Shown here: positions 11,726 to 21,520 of the stretch, in pieces
Layout of the letters: each line of letters begins with the position of its first letter
Position numbering within the stretch: the first letter of the stretch is position 1
DNA from: Alisma plantago-aquatica
Taxonomy: Eukaryota; Streptophyta; Magnoliopsida; Alismatales; Alismataceae
Direction of reading: 5' to 3'
Length of the DNA stretch: 64,000 nt
Assembly (NCBI GenBank): GCA_963693085.1
Contig: OY856413.1
Location: 469,317,379-469,381,378 of the forward strand
Made by a program: the position numbers and the translations under genes
Notes under the pieces: model-generated
What the model was told of the DNA's origin: nothing
The model's input: only the letters and a program-made list of their open reading frames with translations
Databases searched by the model: none

Positions 11726-12335
11726 TGCCACTTAAGAACATCGAAATTTCCACCCCTTCCCCATTCTCTGTTTCATTCCCTGCCTGACCTAGCTAGCTCT
11801 GATGATTTGTTCCTCCACTGCCGCTCTCTCTTCTACTCTAGCCACGACTGTCTCCGCCACCATACTGCCCCCACTGCCACTGTAGAGATGATGACGGAGA
11901 GTTAGACAGAAAGAGGCCTCCTAATAAAGCAGGTCCTTTTCACGACTTGGGGGTCTAATTTCACGCGAACTGCTAATGCGGCTGACTTACTACGCTCTAG
12001 CGATTGTCGTTGTCGCTTCTCTTCTCAAGCTGATGTTCCATCCCTAGTTTTCTCACCACTACCGTCATCGCTAGAGCTTGCCATCATCGAAGGTTGTTTC
12101 TACTGTCACAGTTGGAGCACACCATCATTCGAGCTTGCTGCCACCGTCACTGGAGGTCATTCTTTCCTCCACCGCAAGACCTAGCCATTGTCACAAGTGG
12201 AGAAGCCATTGTTGCCACCATCATCGTCATCACCTCTTTTGTGTCTATCACTACTTCTCCTCTGTGCTGTTGTTGTTGGCCATTGTCGCCAACAGACCGA
12301 GTTATTTTTTTAATTTTTTTTACTTAAATGACAAT
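11726..12335 (+). other. C-rich transcribed-leader-like region of CACTA-A
   Basis: Composition shifts to C/CT-rich with CCGCCACC-type runs, seen at the same relative place in element B (25,266-25,620) and copy 2 (56,966-57,560). Frames of 60-94 codons are open (11,723-11,905; 12,078-12,362) but are low-complexity and not kept between families, so I treat this as a leader. Confidence 0.5.
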
Positions 12336-12475
12336 AGTTCCCATTTCTTACATCCTAAATGAATATTATACATGTGAATGATGAATAAGGTAAAATGTTA
12401 ATTCAATTTTCTTTTTTAGTTGTTAAATAGTGTATGTGTTGGTTTTCTAATTAGGTAGGATTCCTAAATGATGAA

Positions 12476-12691
12476 TTGAAAATTTGGGTTATTAATAACC
12501 GAAATCTTATTAGAACCAAGTTGTCTAATGAGAAACATCAATACTTGATGAGAGATGATAACCTAAGATTGATAATTAGTAGGAGAAAAATTATGACTCT
12601 TATGGGGAAAATATATAAATATGTAATGAATGATTGGGTGAATATATCTAAAAGTGTGATAGATCAATTCTCATTAAGCATAGAAACATGA
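12476..12691 (+). other. Short conserved frame, 71 codons, unknown
   Basis: It is open in both duplicate copies (57,725-57,940) with a few substitutions, starts MKIWVINNRN and is rich in Lys, Ile and Asn. A splice-like GTAGG lies just upstream. I recognise no family. It could be an upstream exon of the transposon or chance. Confidence 0.25.
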
Positions 12692-12832
12692 ATGTGAATT
12701 TTAGTATGAACACTAATAAAAATATTGTATGTTATGTGATGAAATGATGATTAGATGTATGTGACTTATGGATTTATGCGTTTTTATTTACACATATTTG
12801 ATAAGAATCATAAACCTTAATTTTGGACATAT

Positions 12833-13165
12833 ATATCCTCCCTAGTTGTCTATGAAAAATAAGTATGTTATCTTGTAGTTGTTGATATCAGGCCCTAAAA
12901 AACAATCAATGATATCGATGTTTATCTTGATCCTCTGATTGATGACTTGAAGAAACTTTGGGGAAAAGGTGTGATGATCTATGATGCTTCTTGTAGAGAG
13001 ATATTTTGTTTGCATGCTATGTTGTTTTGCACTATTAGTGACTTTCTAGCATATGTGAATTTGTCTAGATACAATATAAAAGGATCCAAAGCATGCCCTA
13101 TATGTGAAAAGAACACTACTTCAATACAACTAAAACATGGAGGTAATACTATATATCAGAATGAT
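12833..13165 (+). pseudogene. Misplaced internal fragment of TNP2 transposase
   Basis: The frame 12,947-13,219 reads KKLWGKGVMIYDAS, FCLHAMLFCTISDFLAY and KGSKACPICEKNT. It matches the middle of TNP2 found again in its proper place at 14,770-14,950. It lies upstream of the TNP2 start, in the same orientation, in both duplicate copies, but element B lacks it. It is therefore an extra partial copy acquired by family A. It holds a zinc-knuckle-like CPIC motif but no complete domain. Confidence 0.75.
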
Positions 13166-13229
13166 GAAACTAGGTTTGTAGATATAAGAATGACAACATA
13201 CATGTATTTGTTGGCCTAGAAACCCGTTC

Positions 13230-13256
13230 AAGATTTACTCAGTAGGAGTAAATCTT
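13230..13256. repeat. Short stem-loop before the main foldback
   Basis: AAGATTTACTC and GAGTAAATCTT form an 11-bp stem with a 5-base loop. The motif is kept in element B (26,217-26,243) and copy 2. Confidence 0.7.
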
Positions 13257-13279
13257 GGATAGTACCCAGTTTTGGACTG

Positions 13280-13472
13280 TTCTTGAACACTTAATCTCAC
13301 TTAGGATGTAAGTGTATAATTTGTATTGGGTTTTCAAAAAAATTTGGTAGCATTTCCCTGTTTGTTCTCTAAGTACATATGTACTTGGAGAATAATGGGG
13401 AAATGCTGCCGAAATTTTCTTGAAAACCCAATACACATTATACACTTTCTAGTGAGATTAGGTGTTCAAGAA
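13280..13472. repeat. Conserved foldback upstream of TNP2
   Basis: Arms of about 95 bp meet at TACATATGTA (centre about 13,378). The left arm begins TTCTTGAACACTTAATCTCA and the right arm ends TGAGATTAGGTGTTCAAGAA, with GTATTGGGTTTTCA paired to TGAAAACCCAATAC between. The same foldback is in element B (26,267-26,457) and copy 2 (58,529-58,721). No termini or target duplication mark it as a separate inserted MITE. Confidence 0.85.
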
Positions 13473-13505
13473 TGGGATAGGTGGTACACATTTATTATAT
13501 ATAAG

Positions 13506-13583
13506 ACCTTAAATCCTAAACTTTGAATCATAAATCCTAATATTTAAACCCTAGACCCTAATCTCTTAACCCTAAACCCTAAT
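13506..13583 (+). promoter_or_regulatory. Telomere-like / telo-box array before TNP2
   Basis: A run of degenerate CCCTAAA-like heptamers ends in AACCCTAAACCCTAAT (13,568-13,583), 29 bp before the transposase start codon. AAACCCTAA is the telo-box of many plant promoters and 5' UTRs. It is kept at 58,817-58,832 and, with fewer units, at 26,519-26,534. Confidence 0.65.
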
Positions 13584-13611
13584 ATATACTTGTTTTCTCT
13601 TTGATCATAGA

Positions 13612-15897
13612 ATGGATAGATCATGGATGTCCATTCCAAATTGCTACACCCCATAGTTTATTTCTAGTCTTAATAAATTTATTAGATTTTTTGAAGAACA
13701 TAGGAAACAACCTGGAGATAGGTTCTACTTTCCATGTAGGCATTGCAGTAACAACTTGAAAGTCACCACTATTGACAAAATCAAAAGTCATGTCATGTGC
13801 AATGGGGTTGTACAAGGCTATATAGAATGGCACTGGCATGGAGAGATTTCAAACCTGAAATCAATGGATTTCTATAGCAGTGCTTGTGTGGAAGAAGAAA
13901 TTGCATCCGATGATGTAGATGTGAACGAACCAGTTCTAGTAGACATTGTTGATGTGATGCTAGATAGTTGTGGGATAGAGCACACTGATCCACCTCCCAT
14001 GTTTAGAAACTTTGTGCATGATGTTGAGATACTGTTATACACATGTTGTACTAAGTTTATGAAGCTTAGCATTGTGTTGAGACTGTATAAGCTGAAAGCT
14101 AACAATACATGGAGCGACAAAAGCTTCACGTCATTGTTGTCTTTGTTAAATGCAATTCTTTCTGAAGGAAACGAGCTACCAATCTCAACATACCAATTAA
14201 AAAAATTGTTGTGCCCAATGGGAATGGAGGCCAAGAAGATTACATGCATACCCAAATGATTGTGTATTATTTCAAAAGGACTATGTGGATTTAAAAGATT
14301 GTCCAAAATGTGGAGTGTTAAGGTATAAATTGATGACTTTGAGGGAGTCCAAAACTAGTTCTCCTGTCATGGTGATGTGGTTTGTACCTATAACATCATA
14401 GTTTCAACGCTTGTTTTCCAATCCAATAGATGCAAAGAATTTGAGGTGGCATGCAGATGTTAAGAAAAATAATGATGGGATCCTACGACATGTGTCTGAT
14501 TCCCCACAATTGAAGAAGATTGATTTATTGTACCCTAAATTTGGTGAAGAAGTCAGGAATTTATGACTTGGGCTTTGTACAGATAGGATGAATCCATACG
14601 GGACATTGAACAACCAACATAGCACTTGGACAATTATGCATGTTATATACAATCTTCCTCCCAGGATGTGTATGAAAAATAAGTACGTTATGCTATCGTT
14701 GTTGATATCGGGCCCTAAACAACATGTAAATGATATCAAAATTTATCTTGAACATATTATTGATGACTTAAAGAAACTCTTGGGTGAAGGTGTGATGACC
14801 TACGATGCTTCACCAAGAGCTACATTTCGTTTGCATTCTATGTTGTTTTGCACTGTTAAAGACTTTCTAGCATATGGGAATTTCTCTGGATATAATGTCA
14901 AAGGATCTAAAGTGTGTCCTATATGTGAAGAAAACACTGATTCAATATGACTAAAACATGGTGGAAAGATTGTATATCTTGGTCATCGGAGGTTTCTTCT
15001 AAAATTCCATTTGTTTCGTAGGTTGCACAAATCATTCAATGGACGGAATGAGGAATAGAGTGCACCTAAACCTATCCCAGGAGAGGTTGTTTACGAAAGA
15101 CTAAAAGACTTTTCCAATGAATTTGGTAAGATATCACAATGTACCATGGCCGCGTGGAGTGACAAATCTTTATTCAAGAAAAAGTCAATATTTTGGAATC
15201 TTCCTTATTGGATTTCATTGGAAGTCAGGTACTGTATCGATGTCATGCACGTTGAGAAAAATGTATGTGATAACATCATTGGTACTCTGTTGAATATGCC
15301 AGGTAAGACTAAAGACAGGATAAAATCCAAAATGGACCTACGTGAAATGGGAATAAGGACAAAATTAACAGAAATAGTTAGTAGCGATCGGAGAACATAC
15401 TTACCTCCCACTTGTTACACATTGTCTAGAAAGGAGAAGAAAGCTTTTTGTGAATGCTTGGTAAATGTTAAGGTGCCACAAGGTTACTCATCCAACATCC
15501 GTAGATTGGTATGAATGAAAGATCTAAAGTTGATAGGTCTTAAATCTCATGATTACCACACTCTAATGCAACAAATATTGCCCGTGACAATTCGATCTAT
15601 ATTACCGAAGCATGTAAGGTTTGCAATCACCAGACTTTGTTTCTTTTTCAACAATCTGTGCAGCAAAGTTATTGACCCTGATACTCTCGATAAATTGCAA
15701 AGAGAAGTGGTTGTTACCCTATGTCAGCTTGAGATGTATTTTCCTCCTTCATTCTTTGATATCATGCTACATCTTGTTGTCCACTTGACTAGGGAAGTGA
15801 AAATGTTGGGACCAGTTTTCTTGCATTGGATGTATCTCTTTGAACGATACATGAACATTTTTAAAGGTGATGTTCAAAACCGTAGTCGGCCTAAAGG
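13612..15897 (+). pseudogene. CACTA-A TNP2 transposase, broken and 3'-truncated (copy 1)
   Basis: The start MDRSWMSIPNC opens a transposase-associated domain (DRFYFPCRHC and IEWHWHGEIS). It is followed by the Transposase_21 core, whose marks are DGMNPYGTLNNQHSTW-like sequence, LPPRMCMKNKYVMLSLLISG and CPICEENTDS. The DUF4218-like part comes last (LPKHVRFAITRLCFFFNNLC, LEMYFPPSFFDIM, FERYMNIFKGDV). Its role is cutting element ends in the nucleus. Lesions: a stop in FISSL context (CP*F), a +1 frameshift near 14,238, TAG near 14,399, TGA at 14,948, TAG near 15,056, TGA at 15,512. The C-terminal DUF4216 part is absent. Confidence 0.9.
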
Positions 15898-15953
15898 TAA
15901 TCATTCTTTGATAGTATTCATTTCATCTTTGAATGATACATGAACATTTCCTG
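15839..15953 (+). other. Rearrangement junction with re-used 22-bp segment
   Basis: A 22-bp transposase segment ending GATACATGAACATTT at 15,839-15,860 recurs at 15,928-15,949, just where sequence of the next element (CCTGATAACATGG) begins. Between them 15,895-15,927 resembles the GGTAATCATT intron start seen again at 16,033. The pattern looks like filler DNA at an end-joining or template-switch junction. Confidence 0.65.
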
Positions 15954-16627
15954 ATAACATGGACCAAAATGACATCTCTTATCACCAAGTTGAGTCATTG
16001 AATGTTACAACAACACCTTCAAATGGGCTAGGTAATCATTTCATTCATATCATTGTATTTATAGTGATGCATTTAATGATATATAATTTTGCATATATAT
16101 ATTTTATCCTTTATGAATGAATGCTTAGGTCAAAAACATCGAGCAAACAAATTCAATAAAATTGTTGCTAGCTCTGCAAAAAATGGCTAATCATCCACAT
16201 CTCCCCAAGACTCTAATATGGTTGGTGGTTCAAAATCCTCTCAAACATGCACAACTGAAAAGGAGATGGGAACAAGGTTCCAAAATCAGCACAACAAAGA
16301 AAGTGGCGATAAAGTTACAAGATCAAGAAATTCACAGCTACCCCGTGTGCCTAATGTCAATGCTTCCATGTCTATTCATTCAAGAATTGTAGAGATTAGA
16401 GCTGCCAGTAACCAAAATAGCAATGTATTTCCTGATAACATGGACCAAACTGACATCTCTGATCACCATGTTGAGTCATTGAGTGTTACAACAACACCTT
16501 CTGATGCGCTAGGTAATCATTTCATTCATATCATTGTATTTATAGTGATGCATTTAATCATACAAAATTTTACATATATATTTTATCCTTTATGAATGAA
16601 TGCTTATGTCAAAAAAATCGAGCATGT
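15946..16627 (+). repeat. 481-bp tandem duplication in the Ptta gene
   Basis: About 200 bp at 15,946-16,146 recur at 16,427-16,625. Each covers an exon end (DNMDQ, then ISDHHVES or ISYHQVES, then VTTTPS) and its intron beginning GGTAATCATTTCATT. The second exon copy joins the long open frame 16,218-16,595, so the upstream one is probably the extra. Confidence 0.8.
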
Positions 16628-18386
16628 GGCCGAACACAATGTTTGAAAGTTTGGAACAGAAAGCCCGACGATCCAAGTCCAATTGAGAAAAATCAATTTA
16701 GACAACCAATAGGTGAAAACCAATGTCACTTACCAAGTTTTCTGATAACCATTACAAGAGATCCCAATCTTTGTCCACTAAACTATGAGGACTGGAGACA
16801 ATTTCCAGCAAATAAAAAAGATTCTTTATGGAATTTTGTGAAGGTATATTATTAAATTTTATTTTTAAATGGTTAAATGAAGCTTCTAATTGATATCCTT
16901 TATGTCGATAGAGTAAATTCACAACGGATTCAGATATGAAGGAGTGGTCAATGAAGAGACTAGGAAAGAAATGGAAGGACCACAAGTGGGAGTTAAGGAG
17001 ACTATACTTCCTAGAAGATAGTCCATACGAACAATAGCTTGATCAAGTAGTTCCTCATGTGGACAAGTCGCATTAGAAATTTCTTGTCGATTATTGAAGG
17101 AGTAATAAAGGAAAGGTAATATTATTTTTTCTATTCATTGATACTTACAATACCGCACAGATAATTACTATGCACAATACTGCAATGTTTTCCACAGAGG
17201 AAGTCTATAACTAACTGGACAAGAAGAAAATTTCAAAAGGTTAGCCACACAACAGGAACCAAGTCATTTGCATGTCTGAAATATGATGTATGTTAGTAAT
17301 TTTTGTGATCCATTTAGACAATTTGATGGCATCCGTTAATTAGATGTTTATAATAACCTTTTTTGAATGATAAAGATGGAGAAGAAAATAGGCGGAGAAG
17401 TGATCCCATAATATTTTTTGAGAAAACTCATCTTAAAAAAGTTGGGAGCATAGTTGATGTTGAATCCGCCAAAATTTTGGTACAACACATAATATCCTAT
17501 AGTATTATGTTACATATACTAATTTCATAGAGGTATATATTTGGTATAAATTGCATCTCGTATGATTTGTTGTATGTAGGAAAAACTTTCTAAGGTAGGA
17601 GAAGAGCAGCGAAGAAAACAACCTGATGTTACTTCAGATGAAATTTATAGGCATGTTATGGGAGAAGAGAGACCAGGATATGTTCGTGGTTATGGACTTG
17701 AACCATCACCTTCTGATACCTGGGGCAAGAACCGTAAATCCCGAGAAGCTGAAGAAGCACAAAGGAAGCATTTCCAGGATAAGCTTGAAGAACAACTGTT
17801 GGAATTTGATGCAAAACTTAAAGAAAAAAGGATGAATTCAACCAAAAATTAGAGGAGTTACTTGCCTTATCTAGAGCAGGAAACAGTCAAGCACAGCATG
17901 TTGGCACTGGCCAAGTATGAATACATTTTATACAAGATGTGTGGTATGAATTATTTTCGATGTTGACGTTTATGGACTTATGACAAAAATAAAATAATTG
18001 TGCAGACAAACTTATCAATGCAAACTCCACTCCATATAAGACATTCATCATTTAAGAAGGGACAAGTATGTTTGTATTACTTTGAATTGTACTTCATTTT
18101 ACATTTATATAAATTTGTTATGTAAACTGTATTTTGTTTCTAGGATGTGTATCTGCTGAGTTTTACAGATCCAGATGCTAGAATTGCATTCGGTCGAGTC
18201 TCTGAGGTTGACCCCATGAAAAGGGTGGGAAGTGCAATTTTAGGCTCATCATTTGTTGTTGTTTTTGTAGAGGTTGCTTTGTTGGGCAATGATCCTCTAG
18301 ATAGACCTTATGATCAATATCAATCTGTTGATGATGTTGTTGGCAACGCCATAGCATGGCCAAAAACACATACGTTGCCAAGGTGA
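16218..18386 (+). pseudogene. Plant transposase, Ptta/En-Spm (transposase-24) gene with introns
   Basis: This is the TNP1/TNPA-type second protein of CACTA elements. Exon-like blocks are 16,218-16,515; 16,600-16,840 (CLKVWNRKPDDPSP, NYEDWRQFPANKKDSLW); 16,912-17,103 (MKEWSMKRLGKKWKDHKWEL); 17,199-17,288 (RKSITNWTRRKFQKVSHTTG, TKSFACLKYDV); 17,375-17,475 (RRSDPIIFFEKTH); 17,580-17,930 (KQPDVTSDEIYRHVMG, WGKNRKSREAEEA, then a coiled-coil-like KLEEQLLEFDAKL); 18,144-18,384 (DPDARIAFGRVSEVDPM, LLGNDPLDRPYDQYQSVDD, VGNAIAWPKTH). Stops in the third block and a frameshift near 17,830 make it a pseudogene. Exon limits are estimated. Confidence 0.8.
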
Positions 18387-19594
18387 GCATAAAGTATTGC
18401 TTATACTGTTACATAATTGAAAACCAAAGTAGTATCTAAATTCATTTCCATTTGTTGCAAGCCATGAAGTTTAAATTAAATTGCATTCTTGGATACTATC
18501 TAAAGAGAGGAGAGCTATGGTTGTTTTTATTTAATCCAATTTGTTATTTGTACATGCTGATCCAAAGTAATGGTGTTTCATGTCCATTGTCGTAGACAAT
18601 GTTGCCAAATAACAATCCTATTTTGTTTTGACCTACTTTTAATTTTGTTATGGAGAATCTTATTATTATGGATGACACACGCATTATGATTGGTTTTTGG
18701 TTTTTATCTATGAGCAGTGTTTTAGCTTCTTGTTTGTGGGTATGGATGAAAAATTTAGTTGAAAATGAGTTACGATTATTTGATTCATTTCTTGCCATTT
18801 TGTAATTACTCAGCTAGTAAATGGATTATTTTGATTTGGATGTTCAAATTTTACAACTAACGTGGATGGGTGATGTGGACTGAATAATTTTTTTTTAATG
18901 TAAAAACTACTGCAGTAAAAGGGTCATTGTCCCTTTTGTATGGCAGCCACACATCGTATACCATGATTTTCTATTTCCCAACCTATGCAGGTTTGATTAT
19001 GTTTGATAATATTATATAAGCAGGAACACATATTGCGAGTGCTTCATATTTGTGGGCTTCATATCCAACTTGCATCATGTCAGATCATGATATATTTCTT
19101 ATGGCATATTAATTTTTCTTCCATTACTTGATCACATGTTGCAGGATATCTTAACACTATAGGGATCAAGATTTTAGCAACCACACTACAATCTTCAAGC
19201 TCCACCCAACATTTTGATGAATCCTAGACTAGTTGTTGCAACATTTTAAATGAGACTATTCATATATTTATTGGTTCTTTTCAGGACAATTTGTTATGCA
19301 GTAATACTTTTTTGAAATCTTTACTTTGTAGGCAAGGGTATTTTTTATATGTACATGGTTTTGTGGAATAATGTGATACATCCACCCATTGCCTAAAAGC
19401 ATAAATCTGCCATGCATAAATATTTTTTGTATTTCCAAGGAAATTTGTTGAGGTCTCACATCACTTCAGGTCTCAGATCTTACCTTCTGGGTAATTCATT
19501 TGAGTTGTACTTGTATGTGGATGAAACATGACTTTATATATGTAAAGGAAAATGAGTTGTTAGAATGAAACAAGTAATATCCTCATACTACTTA
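18387..19594. other. No exon recognised between Ptta gene and Argonaute exons
   Basis: AT-rich, intron-like. I could not find earlier Argonaute exons (N-terminal or early PAZ) here or any transposon end. Confidence 0.4.
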
Positions 19595-20171
19595 TCTCTG
19601 ATTATTTCATAAAACATCATCAGATAGAGCTCAAGTATTCAGACCCTCTGCCTTGCCTTAATGTAGGGAGGCCCAAGCAACCCACTTATGTACCTATTGA
19701 GGTGCGTTACTTATATGAGTGTTGTTCTGTTTTCTCACTGCGTTGTTTTTTAATGTTTTGCTTTTGGTACTAAGTATAATATAGCATGGTGTTTTGTTCT
19801 TCCAGTTTAGTTAATAAATTATTTGTTCGTTTTTGGCCACTAACTAACATAACTTGGTGTTTTTCTTTTTATAGAGGCACACTAAGTCATTGTCAACATT
19901 TCAGAGGTATGCTCTGGTTGAGAAGTCTAGGTAGAAGCCTCAAGAAAGAATGGGTGTTCTTAGTAATATGGGTTCCTCCTTGTTCCCTTAATTGTTAAAA
20001 CAACATTTTTATATTTGTCCTTTTTCCTTTACCCCCTCCATCTAAAATAATACCCTTTTTGTAACATGTGGTTGTGATGCAGGCTGTAAAAGACAATAAC
20101 TATGGTAATGATCCTCTGCTAACTGCAGTTCTGTACTTGGAGATTAAAATCCAATCTCGAGAGCTGACAAC

Positions 20172-20880
20172 CTAAGACACAAGCACAACAACATAGAACA
20201 CCCCATATAAGAAAAATGAACACAACGACATATAGATTTGAGCCCAACAAAAATAATGGGATGAAAAATATGCTAAGGAGTCAAAATTCAAAACTTACAG
20301 CAGCTATTGATGCCTTGTCTGACTGCCCAGGGCTCCCATGGGACACATCCATTCCTAGTATAATAATTTGCACTTGGGAGATCTTTTGCATGGATGGAGG
20401 ATGCTCATGGCTGTGGTGAACTTCTCTGCGCAATGTAACACCCGTAGGCATATTCAGGATCTCATTCATTGTGGAAAATTGAAGGTCATTGTAAGTAAAA
20501 TATGTTCATGTATTTCGTTTAAATTTGTTAAATGAAATACATAAAAAGATTTTACTGACAATGCACTTCAGGTTTCCACAATGAATGAGATCCTGAATAA
20601 GCCTGCGGGTGTCACAGCGTGCAGAGAAGTTCACCACAGCTGAGCATCCTCCATCCATGCCAAAATCTCCCAAGAGCCAACTATACTAGGAATGGATGTG
20701 TCCCATGGGAGCCCTGGGCAGTCGGACAAGCCATCAATAGCTGCTATAAGTTTTGAGTTTTGACTCCTTAGCATATATATGGGTTTTTCGTCCCATTATT
20801 TTTGTTGGGCTCAAATCTATATGTCGATGTGTTCATTTTTCTTATCTGGGGTGTTCTATGTTGCTCTGCTTGTCACTTAG
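20172..20880. repeat. Long inverted repeat containing Argonaute Mid and PIWI exons
   Basis: Arms of about 350 bp (20,172-20,523 and 20,529-20,880) are highly similar with almost no spacer, centred at about 20,526 (ATTTCGTTTAAATTTGTTAAATGAAAT). The left arm carries the PIWI exon on the minus strand and the Mid exon on the plus strand; the right arm is its mirror. Small indels (for example 8 bp near 20,780) separate the arms. A transcript would fold into a long near-perfect hairpin. Confidence 0.9.
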
Positions 20881-21235
20881 GTGTGGTTGTTCAAGGTGCG
20901 GAGTGTGGGTGTACAAATGCATAAAAACCATAGTTCACCAATTATTGGAGTGTGGTTGTACAAGGTGTGGTTGTACAAATGCAGATTATTGAATGTTAAG
21001 AATTCCAAGTCATTTGTGGTTGTATACCATGATTGGTTGTATAAGGTGTGGTTGTACCGGTTATTATGATACTAGCTTGCAACATGACTTGGACAATATA
21101 TCTCTGAATGTCAAGAATTCCAAGTCATTTGAGGTTCTATGTAAGCATTCTATGTGATAAGTACATGTGCTTGTGATATTGTCTTATGTTTCAACTAATT
21201 TTCAAGCTTGAAGTTACCTCATTGTTTTTGCTAAT

Positions 21236-21520
21236 AAGTCTAAAGGTGTCATAGTGCATAGAGAAGTTTCCCACAACTGAGCATTCTCCATCCATGCCAA
21301 ATATCTCCCAAGTGCCAACTATTATACTAGGAATGGATGTGTCCCATGGGAGCCATGGGCAGTCGGACAAGCCATCAACAACTGATGTAAGTTTTGAATT
21401 TTGACTCCTTAGCATATATATGGGTTTTTCATCCCATTATTTTTGTTGGGCTCAAATCAATATGTCACTGTGTTCATTTTTCTTATCTGGGGTGTTCTAT
21501 GTTTCTCTGCTTGTGTCTTA
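21236..21520 (+). repeat. Third, direct copy of the inverted-repeat arm
   Basis: This matches the right arm of the 20,172-20,880 inverted repeat in the same orientation (inverted Mid piece, PIWI exon, then the intron through GGTGTTCTATGTT). It reads on into the next PIWI exon at 21,530, so it may be the source copy. It is more diverged than the two arms are from each other. Confidence 0.8.

Larger units (their letters stand above)
1..15897 (+). repeat. Segmental duplication, copy 1
   Basis: This block matches 45,232-61,146 almost base for base in direct orientation. The offset changes slowly (45,231 to 45,249) through small indels. The clearest are a deletion of about 97 bp here near 4,750, between two CCGCC motifs, about 48 bp present here near 5,715 but absent from copy 2, and a longer TA tract here near 9,570. 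The left edge is cut by the window start, so the unit may be longer. The right edge falls inside the CACTA transposase gene after the motif CCTAAAGG; beyond it the two copies are unrelated. Confidence 0.95.
11078..15897 (+). mobile_element. CACTA (En/Spm) element A, 5' part, copy 1
   Basis: It starts with CACTAGTACTGATATG after the copia gag remnant, preceded by TTA as possible 3-bp target duplication. Next come about 650 bp of subterminal repeats, a C-rich leader, a stray TNP2 fragment, a foldback, and the TNP2 transposase gene. The element is cut at 15,897, where sequence of another CACTA family follows. The same insertion site in copy 2 (56,328) shows that insertion came before duplication. 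Confidence 0.85.

Noticed and set aside
13506..13583. True telomere or chromosome end
   Set aside because: The CCCTAAA-like units are few, degenerate, and sit in a transposase leader in three elements, so they are a promoter motif.
13872..14306. Minus-strand 144-codon frame opposite TNP2 (and 59,037-59,555 in copy 2)
   Set aside because: Shadow of the transposase reading frame, and only as conserved as that frame forces it to be.
20172..20880. Ordinary MITE
   Set aside because: The arms contain recognisable Argonaute exons and intron and lack transposon termini.
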